Below are positions 48,449 to 60,400 of a stretch of 64,000 nucleotides of DNA, one piece after another (positions within the stretch are counted from its first letter, which is position 1; each line of letters starts with the position of its first letter). A program made the position numbers and the translations under genes. Under the pieces are notes generated by a model. It searched no databases. It saw only the letters and a list, made by a program, of their open reading frames with translations, and was not told where the DNA came from. The DNA comes from Micractinium sp. NFX-FRZ (taxonomy: Eukaryota > Chlorophyta > Trebouxiophyceae > Chlorellales > Chlorellaceae), in assembly GCA_029339195.1 (NCBI GenBank), contig JAPTJF010000086.1, positions 63,743 to 127,742 on the forward strand. The letters are read 5' to 3'.

Positions 48449-51400
48449 CTAGTGCCGTGCAGCCGCTGGCCCTGGGCCGCCTTCGCACCACCCGCCTCCG
48501 CCGTCTAGCACATCCTCCAGCCGCAACACTGCCTGCTGCACCGAATCCAGGGGAAGCAGCTGGAACCGCCCTCCCCGCCGCGGGTGAAGAATGAGAGCTT
48601 GCAGCTGCACCGCATGCTGCTGCGCCGCCGGCTGCCGCCCGCGCGCCTCCGCCCCGGTGCTGCCGGGCCGCGCAGATGCCAGCAACCCAGCCAGTGCGTC
48701 TGACACAGGCGCGACACGAAACAATAGCCGCCGCTCCCGCTGAAACACCGCCGCCAGCGAGGCAAAGCGCTGCTGCTGCTGCTGCTGCTGCCGCTGCTCA
48801 AGAGAAGCGGCAGGCGGCTGGCCGCCGCTGCTGCCGCTGCTAGCTGGCAGGGGCAGCACAACAAGGTACCTCCCGGGGCTCGCCTCCCAGTCTGCCAGCC
48901 CCATCTCCTGCACACGGCCAGCCGTCATCCCCCCGTCACCGCGCCTGCTGCCGTCGCTGGTTGGATGAGGCCTGCCCGCGGTGGCGGGATCGCCCTCCAC
49001 AAATGCATCTGCAGGGCAGGCACACGCAGGCAATGTAAGTCTTACGACAGACCGGCGCAATGCAGGGTGTGACTGCTGCCTGATCAGGGCACTGCTGCTT
49101 TGGCCCGCAGCATGACGCCCCTGTCAACGCCACAAGCAGCACCCATCAGACTGCAAGCACTCAGCAAAGGAGGGGGGACCCAACCACATGACACCATGCA
49201 TGCCTCCAGCCCCCACTCACCTTCGCCGCCGCTCAACATGTCCAGCAACCACTTCATGCCCAGCAGGGCGCCCGCTAAGAGAGCCACGCCAGCAGCCTGA
49301 CGCAAATCCACCAGCTGAAGCACCTCTCCCGCCACCTCTGCCACCTCATGCCACAGCTGCTCCCACTGGCTCGCCACGTGCAGCGCCTGCAGTGCCAGGC
49401 GGGCGGCCCATGCCCTGGACGCGCCGGGGGCTGCCAACGGCGTGGGCGGCAGCGGCGCTGCGCGCAGCACGCGCTGCTGCTGCTGGGCATTCACGCCACC
49501 CACCAGTGCCATCCACGTGGCAACCTGCTGCTCGTCTGCAAGGCTGCCAGCATATTTGGCCACCAGCAGCTGCTTGCTGCTGCCGCCGCTGGTACTGCGG
49601 GTGGGGCGGTGCTGGCGATAAGCCAGCAATGCCACCTGCTGCTGCTGCTGCTGCTGCTGCCTGCTGCCGCCGCACCGCCCCAGCAGCGCTGCAGGGAGGC
49701 GCCGCCACCAGGGGGCGCACAGGCAGGCACCGCTGCCTTCCCTGCTGCTTCCGGAGAAGTGCATGAGGTGGGCGCACAGCGCCCGCTGCCCACCGGCGTC
49801 CGCCCATACCAGCTGCAGCCTGCCGCCTGCCAGCAGCTGAGCCGCTGCCCGCACGCCCGCGGAGCCGCTGCGCCACCCGCTGCCGCTGCGGGCCAGCCGG
49901 CTGTGAAGCGCCTCCAAGGCTGCCCTTGCGCTGGCCAGCTGCTCGCCGCGCCCCAGGAGCAGCACACAGATGGGTGCCTCTGCTGACATGCTCACCGCTG
50001 CCCCCTCGCCGAGATGGCAAGCACCCAGCTCCCGCTGCTGTGCTGTGAGTGCCTGCAGGTGCAGAACTGGCTGCAGCATGTGCCGCTCTACCTCTGCTGC
50101 CCAAGCAATGCTGTTGGTCAGCAGGCTGCCCTGCACCACTGCCGCCGGCTGGGAGGCTGGCCCGCCCCGCCAGAAGATCAGCGCTGGCGCTGAGCTGGCA
50201 CCCACAGCCTCTGCCCACAGCGCACGATCGGCTGGTCTGCAGCAAGTCAGCCAGCAGCCAAAGAGGGGGAGGTGGTTGGGTTAGAACAGCGCAGAGGAGT
50301 CATAATTTCGCCATCGGTTGCTACCCCTTCCCACAGCAGGTGCAGCCAGGAGCACGCGGCCAGGGTTATTCTGCTTAACAGGGCAGCCGGCTCCCTCACC
50401 TCCACACAGCCGTGGCCGCCACCAGCCTCCCCTTTGCTCCCGCCACAGCACCCAGTAACTCCAGCGGCTGCTGCCGCCCCTCTGGCAGCAGCACCAGCAG
50501 CGCTGTGCCACCTGGCGACGCAGCGGCGGCGGCTCGCAGCCACGGCCTCAGCAGCCGAGCGGTGACCAGGGGCAGCGGCGGCAGGCGAAGCAGCTGTGTG
50601 GCGGCAAAGGCTTGCAGCTCGGCAGCTGTGAAGCGCCCCCGGAAGACCTGAGCACAGGACAGGTCGGTGCAGCCGGCGGGCAGGCCAACCACTGCCGGCA
50701 GCTCGTGAGCGGGCTGGTGAGTGGCAAACAGGCGAAGGTTGGAGGCTAGGTAACGCACCTGCAGGCATGGAGGAGCGCAGGCAGAGGGGCGGGTGGTCAA
50801 GCAGGGCAACATGAGCAGCAGCACAATGCATGGGCGGCGGCGGCGTCTGTGCGAGAGGCCGGCAGGGGTGGAGTGGGGTGGGAGGCTGCAGCAGCCAAAT
50901 AGGTCGGCAGTTGCCGCGCTGGGGCCAGCAGAAGGCAGCCCCGAAGATGCTGTGTTGCGCTGCTGCGCAGCCGCCGCCGTGCACCCAGCAAGGCACGCAC
51001 GGATCGTACGCTTTGCCCGCTGCCATGCCCGCTCACCAGCATTGACTGAGAATCAAAGTCAATGCGCCCGAAGCGCGCCACCCCGTCCAGCTCGTGTGCC
51101 GCCGCCTCCCAGTTTGGGCTGAGCACGCGGCAGTAGGGCGAGGCATGCGAATAGATTTGGATCAGCCAGGGTCGGCTGCCGGCTTGGTGGGTGCTGCCGC
51201 CGTCGCCGCCGCCGCTGCTGCCGCCAGCACCCAACACCTGCCGATAGAAGCTCCTTTCATCGAGCTCTTCGGTTTCAGAGGGTATCCGGCGTGGGGCGCG
51301 CGGCTGCTGCCAGAAGCGCTGCCAGGCTTCCCGGCGCTGCTGCTGCTGCTGCTGCTGGTGGCGCGTGAAGGGGTCGCCAGTGCCGGGGCTGCCGCTGCCG

Positions 51401-51746
51401 GTGCTGGTCAACGTCTCATACGCGGCTTGCACCTGCAGCCACTGCTCCTTGGCCACAGGGCTGGGGTTCTGCAGCCGCGGCGGTTTAGTCAGTTTAGTGT
51501 GCGGTTGCAGAGGAACAGCTGGGCTGGCGGGCGGCAGGGTCGACGGGCTGGCGGGTGACTGTTGGCGGCGGCGGCAGCGGTAACACGCACCTTGTCTGGG
51601 TGCCAATGCAGCGCTTTAGCTCTATATGCGCGCCGTATATCCTGTAAGCTTGCTGTCCCAGGCTGGAGCCCCAAAACTGTGTGGGGGTCGGACAGCCCGC
51701 GGACGCCGCCGCTGAGCAGCAGCAACAGCAGCAGAAGCCAGATCAT
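48449..51746 (-). CDS. DnaJ-thioredoxin-like membrane protein (DNAJC16-like)
   Basis: A 5-exon model gives 840 aa: 51746-51591, 51468-51037, 50758-50400, 50236-49221, 49008-48449. The start MIWLLLLLLLLSGGVRG is a signal peptide or anchor into the ER. The J domain follows directly: DPHTVLGLQPGTASLQDIRR, AYRAKALHWHPDK (intact HPD, split by intron 1), then AAYETLTS. Residues about 150-195 look like a thioredoxin fold: RPWLIQIYSHASPYCRVLSP, then VARFGRIDFDSQSML, with one Cys where CxxC is expected. Residues about 620-645 (DLRQAAGVALLAGALLGMKW) form a likely membrane helix, followed by a 190-residue tail with VLVVLPLPAS-like and QALILHPRRGGRFQLLPLDS segments. The layout (signal, J, Trx-like, TM) is that of DNAJC16. 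Poly-Gln runs in exons 2, 4 and 5 come from CAG repeats. Confidence 0.85.
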
Positions 51747-52244
51747 GGTCGCGGCATCGTAGTAAGCAGATGCGGAGTGTGCAGGCCAGCCGCACGAGCA
51801 AGAAGCCTGACCGAGCTGTCCGCTGATTCTGGCACCAGCGGTGCGCTGCAGCGCGCTGCGGCGCCCTGCTGCGTCACGACTACCGGCTCTTGCTCATGGC
51901 ATCCGGCAGCATGCATCCTGCTGGAATGCATCAATTTCTCACGGTACAATTGCAAACAGCTCTCTGGAGCTGGGTGCAGGTCTAGAAGGCCATCAGGTGG
52001 CAACTGCACAGCCCCAATAACGCCGTTGCACAACCACTGAAAACGCAAGAAGAAACCAAAAGAGAGTTGGAGAAGGCATGCTGCAGGTATAAATAAAGCA
52101 TGTTGATTGAGCTGTTGGGCAGGCCGCTGTGGCGATCTGCTGGGCATGGTGGCTGCTGAGGCAGACAGCCTGGGGCCCCAATCAACGTAGGCGCAAATGC
52201 AACAGCGCCGGTGTGCGGAGCTGAATGGCCGCCACAAACGTGCT
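51747..52244. other. Intergenic region, DnaJ upstream / protease 1 downstream
   Basis: About 500 bp with the DnaJ promoter side and the protease 1 3' UTR. An A/T-rich patch with TATAAATAAAG lies at 52088-52098 on the + strand. No gene is seen. Confidence 0.4.
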
Positions 52245-55200
52245 TCACAGCCAGTGCCTCCTCAGCGCCTCCTCAATCCAAGTCCTGCAAATCCAGGGCG
52301 CCGAAGCATCGAGCTCGGGCCGTGTGCGTGCATCCAGGAGCCCTGCTCTCCGCTAGAGCACCCCCCGCCCACAAAAGTGGCGCGCCCCAGCATGCATGTC
52401 GCCTCCCCACCCAAAGCCGCGCACCTGTAGTCTGCGACGGAAGTGTAGTACCCAAGCTGAGTTGCGTTCGCGCCACAGCCGTCACCCATGGATGGGATAC
52501 CGTAGGACACAACGCCCCCTGGGTCAAGCAGAGGCAGCAGCGGCTGGTAAGTGTACGTGGGCCGTGGCAGTTGGTGGCCGCGCACGAATATTGCACCGCA
52601 CAACATTAATGCAGCGGCCAGCCTTGTGGCTCGCACCCTGGATGCTGCAGACAGCCAAGCAGGCGGCCTTCCCCAGCGCTGCCTGCCAGGCTGCCAGGCT
52701 GCGAGCACTGCCTGCCAGAAAGCACACTCGGTGTTGTAGTTATAGTCGCACTACAAAGGGTGAGCTATACTTCTGTCATACAGCCTCACCTGGGTGTCTA
52801 CCCTCCCATCGATTGCCAGGGGCCCTCCGCTGTCGCCGCTGCACGAGTCGGCGCCGCCCGAGCCGCCGGCGCAGAGCTGGCCAGCCGGGTACCTGCCCTC
52901 CCGCCTCGTGCACTCTGCCCGGCCCACAATGGGCAGGGTGGTGAAGCTGCAGGGGGGGATGGATAGGCAGGAGCCAACGGCAAGGCAGGGGGGAGAGGAA
53001 TAGGGAGGCAGTTGAGGCGGCGGGGTGATGACAGGGCGTGATGAAGCATGACCTGGCAAGGTGGCGCATGGCTTGGCATGCATCATTGGCATGGCCATAT
53101 GGCATGCCTCACCTCCTGCTCCCTCTTCACCGCCCTCGCTGCGCTCCTGCACAGCGCACCTGCCTGCAGTCATCCGTGCCCCCGGCCCGCCCACCTTCCC
53201 CCTGTTGCTCGCCCTCCCTCTCACAGCAGCACGTCGCTGGCGCTCCCAGACTCAGTCACACCCCAGCCCGCGGTGAAGACGCGCTGCCCATGCCGCAGCT
53301 TCTGCACGGGTTGGCAGCACAGTGTCGTATGGTGGCACTGTTCAGGGCGGGAGCTGTGGAGGCACAGAGACTTCCCTGGCATCAGTACCAGTAGTGGGAG
53401 GCTGGCACCTAAAAGGGGTGGCGGCACAGGCGGGCACTGGCAGTGCACCACCCGTCTGCCCACTGGGCAGGCCGCAGCTACTGCACGGGGTGGCAGCATA
53501 GTCTGTTAGGGTGGCACCATCCAGGGAGGGAACTGTGGAGGCACTGGCAATGCACGACTGGGTGCACCAGTGCTTGTGCTGCTGCAGCTTCTGCAGGGTG
53601 GCATTGTGCACCAGAGCTGGGGCGAGCATTATAAGCAAACAAACGCGGTCGTGGCTGCGCCCGGACTCGGGGTTGCAACTCATCCCCACACTGCTAGGCA
53701 GCACTGGGACCGCCCCGGTACTGCCGCCCCGGTGCTGCCGCCCCGGCCTGCGCACCAGGGACGGGGCTGCCAGACTAATGGGGCGGAGCAACGTGGTGTT
53801 GACGGGCCTGCAGCGCAGGCGGGCACGAGCGTAGGTTGGCCAGTGGCTGGTGGCCCGGCCTACGGGTTGCCGGCACGGTGCCGGTGTGCCAGCTGAGACA
53901 TGTGCACGCGGGGTGCACAAGTGCCTGGCCCTGGGTTTGGTGCCCCTCCTGCTGCCCTGTGTGCAGCATCCTGCGCGGTGCCAAGGCCCCACTTGCTCAC
54001 CCCACCCACCGACTTGTGCTGAGTCACCCGCTAGTGGCGGACTTGGGTTGTGCCAAGTCCTCTGCACTCTCTTCCCCACTTACGCACCCACCAACCACAG
54101 CCCGCCACCACCTGTCCAGCTGGACCATGCTGCTCGATACTGTTGCATTCCCAGCAAGTGTTGCATTCGAGCTCTTCGAATGCCCCCCGCCCACACACAC
54201 ACCTGTCCAGCTGGATCAGGGCGATGTCATGCTCGTTTCTTTCAGAATCAATGTCGTAGCCTGGGTGGGCAATCATGCGCTGCAGGGAGTACGGTTGCAT
54301 TGGGTGGGCGGGTGAATGTTTGATTGATTGAGCGGTGGGAGCAGCAGGGCAGGGTGTATTGTTGCAACGGTGGGACCAACAAAGGCAGGGCAGCATGTGT
54401 TGCTGCAGCCTGTGGGAGCAGCAAGGCACCATGTGTTGCTGCAGCCAGTGGGAGCAGCAAGCAGCCGAGTTTAAGGGGTGGGGGTGGGCGTGGGGGTGGG
54501 GGGAGGGCAGTGTGCCAGATGTAGGCAGGTATGCCCACAAGCGCCTCAGCTAAAAGAAGGTGCATCATGCATGCAGCGAGGTCAAGGGAGGCCGCTGTGA
54601 CAGAGAATAATGGGGCACTGCAAGAGGGAGGGGGCAGGCAGTGCCAGCAGACATTGGGCCAGGACACACCAGACTGCAGGTGGCAGCAAGGCATGTGCTG
54701 GCACCACACATTGGGGGCACCGCATCAGCTTCGGCCGTGCCGGCATGCAGCGGCGTGCTGCTCGCAGCGCGCCAGGCTGCTGGGTGGTTGACAAGGCAGC
54801 GGACGGAGGTGTGGCATGCATGCAGTGCGCAGCAGCACATGGGATTGGGCATGCATGCAGTAACATGCAGTACCTCAAGCAGGTGCCGTGCCTCTCCATC
54901 TCCCGGAGATCGGCCCATCAGTGCACGCGTGCAGGCCTGAGTGAAATGCGGGCCTCCCTGGCAGGAGGGGAGCCGGAGTGCATACGCAAGAGGCACACCG
55001 TGCTGTGCAGACAAAAAAAAAAACAGTCGGAACTACAAAGGAACACACAGCACACACAAGCGCCCGGTCTCACCACTGGGAAGCGGGTCTCTTGGTAGCG
55101 GATTGACCTGCGGGTGGTGTCAAAGCGCAGATCGATCCCCGCCATCTGCAGCCAGACAGGGAGCGGGGCGGGCAGAGCGAGGCAGGCTGTTGGGAGCACG

Positions 55201-56656
55201 CGGGCGAGGGCTGTAAACGCAGCCAGGCGGAGCTTACAGGCGGGCCAGGCAGGGAGGCAGGGCGAGAGGATCAGCGTCGATCACTGGGCGGTCCCCTGCG
55301 AGCGAAAAAACCGAGTAAAGTTTTTAATCTGTGTGCGGGGCGGTGAGGCGCAGCAGTGGGGTGCGGCGCGCACGATGCGGCAGTTGGTACAAGGCAGGCG
55401 GGTAGGCCGGTGGGGCAAGCAGGCTGTGGGGCTGTGAGCACACCTTGATTGCATCAGGCCACCTCCAGGGACTGCTAGATCCGGTTGGACCTGTATTGAA
55501 CAGGCAGTGCGCTGCCTGTGCGTGGGACAGGGAGCAAGGCAAGGAGGCCAGGCGGGAGGCAGGGCGGGAGGCAGGGATGAGTCTGGAAACCCTGTGGTAG
55601 GTGCTTAGCTTGGTTGCATCACACACTGCAGCCACACAGCTACCCTAGCGCATAGGGCCCCTGCTGTGGACCTGCTGCGCCCCTCCCCCTTGGGCCCCTC
55701 TGCCTTAGCGGCAGCTCTGAACGGCATGTGGCCAGCCCGCTCACCGTGAGCAGCACGTTCCTCCTAATCAGCGTGGCCCCGCAGTTGTGAGAGTCACCCA
55801 CTGCGTGTGTACAGGGCAAAGCAGAGGGTGGGGCGGGAGGAGAGGGTGGGTGGTGAGCGGAGGGTGCCGCAGGGGCCGTTCCGGGGGCAGGGGCAGGAGG
55901 GGGGCAGAAGGCAGAGAGAGGGGAAGCTTATTGGGTGTGGGTGCATGCCCAACGGGTACCGGGTGCCACGGGGGCGCGGAGGGGGCCAAAAACGGACCCA
56001 GAGAGGGGCCGGGGCAGAAACAGGGCGGGAGGCACCAGGGTCGGAGTGCAGGCAGGAGGGCCAGGGATGAAACGGGGTGTAGGGGGCAGTACGGGCCGTG
56101 GGGTGTGCAGCTCACATGACAGTGATGCCATGTATGGGAACTGCCCCATGCGTGCGACCCGGCCCTGCGAGATGGCGCCAGTCACACCGCCGGGCCTGCC
56201 CTGCGGCGCACTGCAAGTGTCACAACCGGGCAGGCGGGTGGGTGGGTGGCAGACAGGTGGGTGGCACATGGCAATGTGGGGCAGGCGGCATTTGAGTCTC
56301 ATTTTGAGATGACGATGTCAGAGGTTTATCAGCATTGGCACCCTGTGCTGGCACCGGATGCTGGCAGCCGGGTTCCAGCATCCACCCCCGCCCGCTCCCC
56401 CCCCGCTGCCTCACAGCGGCTTGGTCCATGCGGAGGGGTGAATGCCACGGGCCACCGACTCTGCCCGCCTGCGCTCCACCTCCCGCAGCGCCGCTGCTGT
56501 GCGCCTGTCCTCGGCTGCCATGAAGGCGCGCTGCTGCGGGGTCGCGACGCGCGAAACGCTGCGGTCGAGCGGGGGTCCCGCCCGCGCCGTGCGGGCGGCG
56601 GTGCCAGCCAGCAGCACGGCCACAGCCAGCAGCAGCGAGAGAGTGCGGTGGGTCAT
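52245..56656 (-). CDS. Trypsin-like serine protease 1 (S1 family, secreted)
   Basis: An 11-exon model gives 352 aa: 56656-56415, 56210-56116, 55800-55745, 55515-55444, 55145-55074, 54279-54203, 53807-53756, 53301-53225, 52946-52790, 52543-52425, 52284-52245. MTHRTLSLLLAVAVLLAGTA is a signal peptide. A propeptide-like region follows (PLDRSVSRVATPQQRAFMAA through SAWTKPL), then the peptidase domain. The triad is intact: His in AAHC, Asp in HDIALIQLD, Ser in DSCSGDSGGP. The Asp six residues before the Ser predicts cleavage after Lys/Arg. The domain ends GYYTSVADYRTWIEEALRR. Exon number, order and phases match protease 2, so the two are tandem duplicates. Exon 10 here is extended by 36 nt at its acceptor to keep phase, adding PLLPLLDP. 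The upstream Met-free frame before MTHR supports this start. Confidence 0.88.
54320..54470. repeat. Tandem repeat in protease 1 intron 5
   Basis: Units of about 40 bp containing CATGTGTTGCTGCAGCC and GTGGGAGCAGCAAG repeat three to four times with variation. Confidence 0.8.
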
Positions 56657-57484
56657 GCTTCTTCTTTGACTGCACTCGTATCCGAGGTATGGGCACAACT
56701 AAATCAGTGAAGAGGGGCAGAGGCGGCGGCGCAGGCGGTGTTGGCGGCAGAGAGGGAACCATATGCCTACTGCCCCCCGGCAACAGGAGACGCGCCTGGT
56801 TGCGAATTCAACCTTGTCTGCAGGCAATAGGATCACTCCCATGTCTCCAACATTAGCCCCGTGCGTCGCTGCCAGCGCGGGAGGAGGAGAGGGCGCAGGC
56901 CGGAGCCACACAAGAGGCAGCTCTCAGCAAACCAAGCCACCAGGGATTCACACCTGGGCGAAATGACTTCCAGAACAGCGCAGAGGGGCCTTCAAGTCCA
57001 CCGGAGCGTGCCGATCGTGCCTAAAGTTTCACCCAAGAGCCTGTGTGGACGCCAATTGCCACCTTTCTGTGCAAGCAATGGCCGATGCAACGGCACGAAT
57101 CCAGGGGGACGTAAAGATCGTTGCCCAGTACTTTCTGCCATGTGCTGCGCCACGCTGTGGGTGTGCCGCTGCAGCGCCCTGGAGGTGCCACAGCCGATCC
57201 CTTTTACAGGGTCGGCGGAAGAATGCAGTAGCTTGGAATGAATGCTGAATCCAAAATCCAAAAGGGAGAAGGGATCAAATTAGGGGAAGTAGTCATACAG
57301 CATGCAGTTTGGGAAATGGCGCTGCAAACCGGCGCAAAAGCACACACTGTGCATGAATTGCCGAGGTGGGGAGGGGGCAAGCGGCCCAGGGCGCGGACTT
57401 GAAAGAGCGTCCCGGCAGCCTGCCGGTCTCCTCTCGGCGTCAAGCTATCGCATTATTTTTAATTTGGTCCCTCATAGCAGCAGA
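56657..57484. promoter_or_regulatory. Intergenic region between the tandem proteases
   Basis: 828 bp holding the protease 1 promoter and protease 2 3' UTR. TTACA at 57204-57208 is a TGTAA poly(A) signal for protease 2, 277 nt after its stop. No extra gene or pseudogene fragment is seen. Confidence 0.45.
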
Positions 57485-60400
57485 CTATAGGCGGTACTTC
57501 CTCAGGACATCGTCGATCCACTTCCTGCAAGGGGCCGCGGGTGGGGCAGGTGCGGCGGGGTGGGCGGGGCCCGCAGGGCGAAAAGGGGCCGGCAGCAATC
57601 TGTTCTTGCCGCACATGGTGCATGGACCTACCAATAACAGGGTGCACAGCACAGGCACGGGAACAGGGGCACTTTGTCTGCTCCCCGCCCAACTGCCCTC
57701 CGCTGCCGGCCCCGCCCCGCAGCACCGCTGCTGCTCCCTCCCGCATGCTTTTGTGTACACCCATTAAGCAAGTACAAGGCTTACCTATAGAACATGACGG
57801 ACGTGTAATATCCTGTCACTTTCGGGTCAGACCCGCAGCCAGTAGGGCCGTACGATACGACACCGACCTGCAGAAAGAAGGGGGGGACATGTCTAGTCTA
57901 GTCTAGTCCTTACAGCTTGGATAAGCCGGCCGGCAGGGGTGAATCACGTTGCTGCGGCGCGCACACGCAGGCCGCGTCTAATCTGTGCACACCCCTAGCA
58001 GGCTATGCACACCGTGGTCGGTGCCAGACCATCTAGCAGCCATGGCTCCTGGGGCTGCGCCACTCCCTAAACCGCCCCGCCCCACCCTATCCCACCCCGC
58101 CCCGCCCACAAGCAGCCCTGACCTGGACGTCGGTTTTTGCATCGATCTGCAGCGGCCCGCCGCTGTCGCCGCTGCACGAGTCGGCGCCACCCGAGCCGCC
58201 GGCGCAGATGTGGCCCGCGGGGTACCCCCCCTGCCGCCTCGTGCACTCCTTGCGGTCCACAAAGGGCAGGTAGGTGTAGCTGCAGGGCAGGAGGGCCGGT
58301 TGTGTTGTTAGTAGACAGTTATGAGGGGCAGGGGTGGCCGCGGGGCAGCCCCCCCGCCGTGTCTGGTGCGCATTGCCCCCCCACAGTAGGCAGGCAGGCA
58401 GGTGGGTGCACGTAGGCACCGGGGAGGGACGCAAGGGGCTTGGAGGGTGGGGGGGCGCGTCCCTATGCACGTGTGCGTGAGTGTGTGAGTGTGCATGCAT
58501 GCTGACCAAAGAGGTCATGAGAATGGCACACGGCCCGGCCGGCTCCCCCAAGCTGCGCCGCGCCGTGCCGTGCCCTCTCCACCCCTCCTCTTCTCTCCGC
58601 TTCGAACCCATCTGCCCTCCCACACACCCAGCCAGCCAACCACTCACAGCAGCGCTTCGCTGCCTCCGGGCGCCGTCTCAGTCATACCCCATCCTGAGGT
58701 CATGAGAGTCTGTCCCTGCCTCAGCTTCTGCGGGGCACAGAAGTGAACAAGCACATGCATAGGGTGCATCAGCGCCTGCCCGTGCCTCGGCTTCTGCAGC
58801 ACACCGTGCCTCAGCTTGTGCAGCATAACGTCGCTCAGCTTCTGCACCGCACTTTGCCTCAGCTCCTGCAGCACACCCCACATGTGCGTGGGGCGGGGAA
58901 CAAGCGGGGCCCGCCCGATGCACAGCAGCAACAGAGCATCGGGAGCAGCAGCAGCGGCTGCGGCAGCAGACGAGACAGCCAAGCAGAGCATGCCACACTG
59001 GACACCTTGCACACTGGCGCGGCAGCATGCAGCCCCCCACCCGCACAGCCCAATAGGCAGCCCTACACTCACAAAAGTGGCTGGGGCGAGCGCGATGGGC
59101 GGGAAGGCGGTCGTGTTCACCGGCCTGCAGCGGCGGCGGCAGGCGCAAGTGCAACGGTCCTCACACGCAGGCTGCTTTCAAAATGTGCAGCAAGCCTGCC
59201 ATGCTCTGGGTGCAGCAAGCCTGCCATGCTCTGGGTGCAGCTGTGGGTGCAGCTCTGTATGACCCTTTCTGCTGGAGGCTCTCCGGCCTGTCCATGGCGC
59301 AGCAGTGCTTCCGCCCCACCCTGCCCACCTGTCCAGCTGGATGAGGGCCATGCCCTGCTGCCTTGGTACTGTTGCATTCCCAGCAAGTGTTGCATTCCCA
59401 GCAAGTGTTGCATTCAAGCTGCATGAGTGCGACCCCTCCTCACCTGTCCAGCTGGATCAGGGCAATGTCATCAGCGTAACCGTCATTCTCATACCCAGGG
59501 TGCACGATCAGGCGCTGCATGGCGGGTGTGGCAAGAGGGGCGGGCAGGCAGGTGGGTGGGCAGGCAGGCGGGGTGTGCATGCTCAGGCAGGTAGGCGGGT
59601 GGCCCCTCCCGGAAGGACAGCTCTTCCGCCAGCACTGCTGCCCACGCTGTGTTGGAGGCGCCGTCAGGCTTCACATGTAATGCTGCCAGCGCTGATGAGG
59701 TGCTGTGGAGCGCACGCACAGCTGGGGTGCATACGTCGCGGTTGCTGCGCTGCAGGCGCCCCGTACCAATTATATTAATTTATAACCATATATATATATA
59801 TATGGCCCGCACTCACCACTGGGAAGCGGGTTTCGCGGTAGTGGAAGAATGCCAGGGTGTCGTCCCACCGCAGGTGGATGCCGCCCACCTGCATGATACA
59901 GATTCAAGAGAGGAGGTTGGAAAGGTCATGAGCAGGGCTAGCTGTTGACCTTTTTGCAGATCCAGTGTATGGTATGAACGGCTTGCCAGGCGCAGGTGGG
60001 ATGCCGCCGACCTGCGGGGAGCACAAAATGGGGGAGAGGCTTGTCAAGGGGTAGGGCAGGGCGGGCCACATGATAGAATAGTTCCTTGTCTTGCAACTGA
60101 GGCTGGCGGGATGCCAGAATTGGACACAGGAGGCAAGCCGAGCGCCAGGCAGGCAGGCGGGCAGGCAGGCAGGCAGGCAAGCACGCGCTGGAGCGGGGCA
60201 GGGCAGGCGGAGGAGCAGGCAGACAGGTGGCGGGCCCGCCCAGCACCCACCTTGACCTTGTCGGGCCACCGGTAGCCGTCGCCGTTGATCAGGCAGTGCG
60301 CCGCCTGGGGATGGCACAGCGGGAGGGGCACGGGGGCCGGGGCTTGAGATGCAATGAACCCTAACTCAGGCGGTGAGGCACACCGGCAGCACGCTGTGCG

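Noticed and set aside
58727..58880. Regularly spaced repeats considered as a CRISPR-like array
   Set aside because: Units are directly adjacent, diverged and derived from the exon 8 acceptor; there are no unique spacers and the context is a eukaryotic intron.
14680..60015. Echoes interpreted as footprints of intron birth by tandem exon duplication
   Set aside because: In that model the intron ends would match the opposite exon edges. Here the copies contain intronic flank plus splice site plus exon and lie inside longer introns, so growth of existing introns fits better. Birth is not excluded for individual cases.
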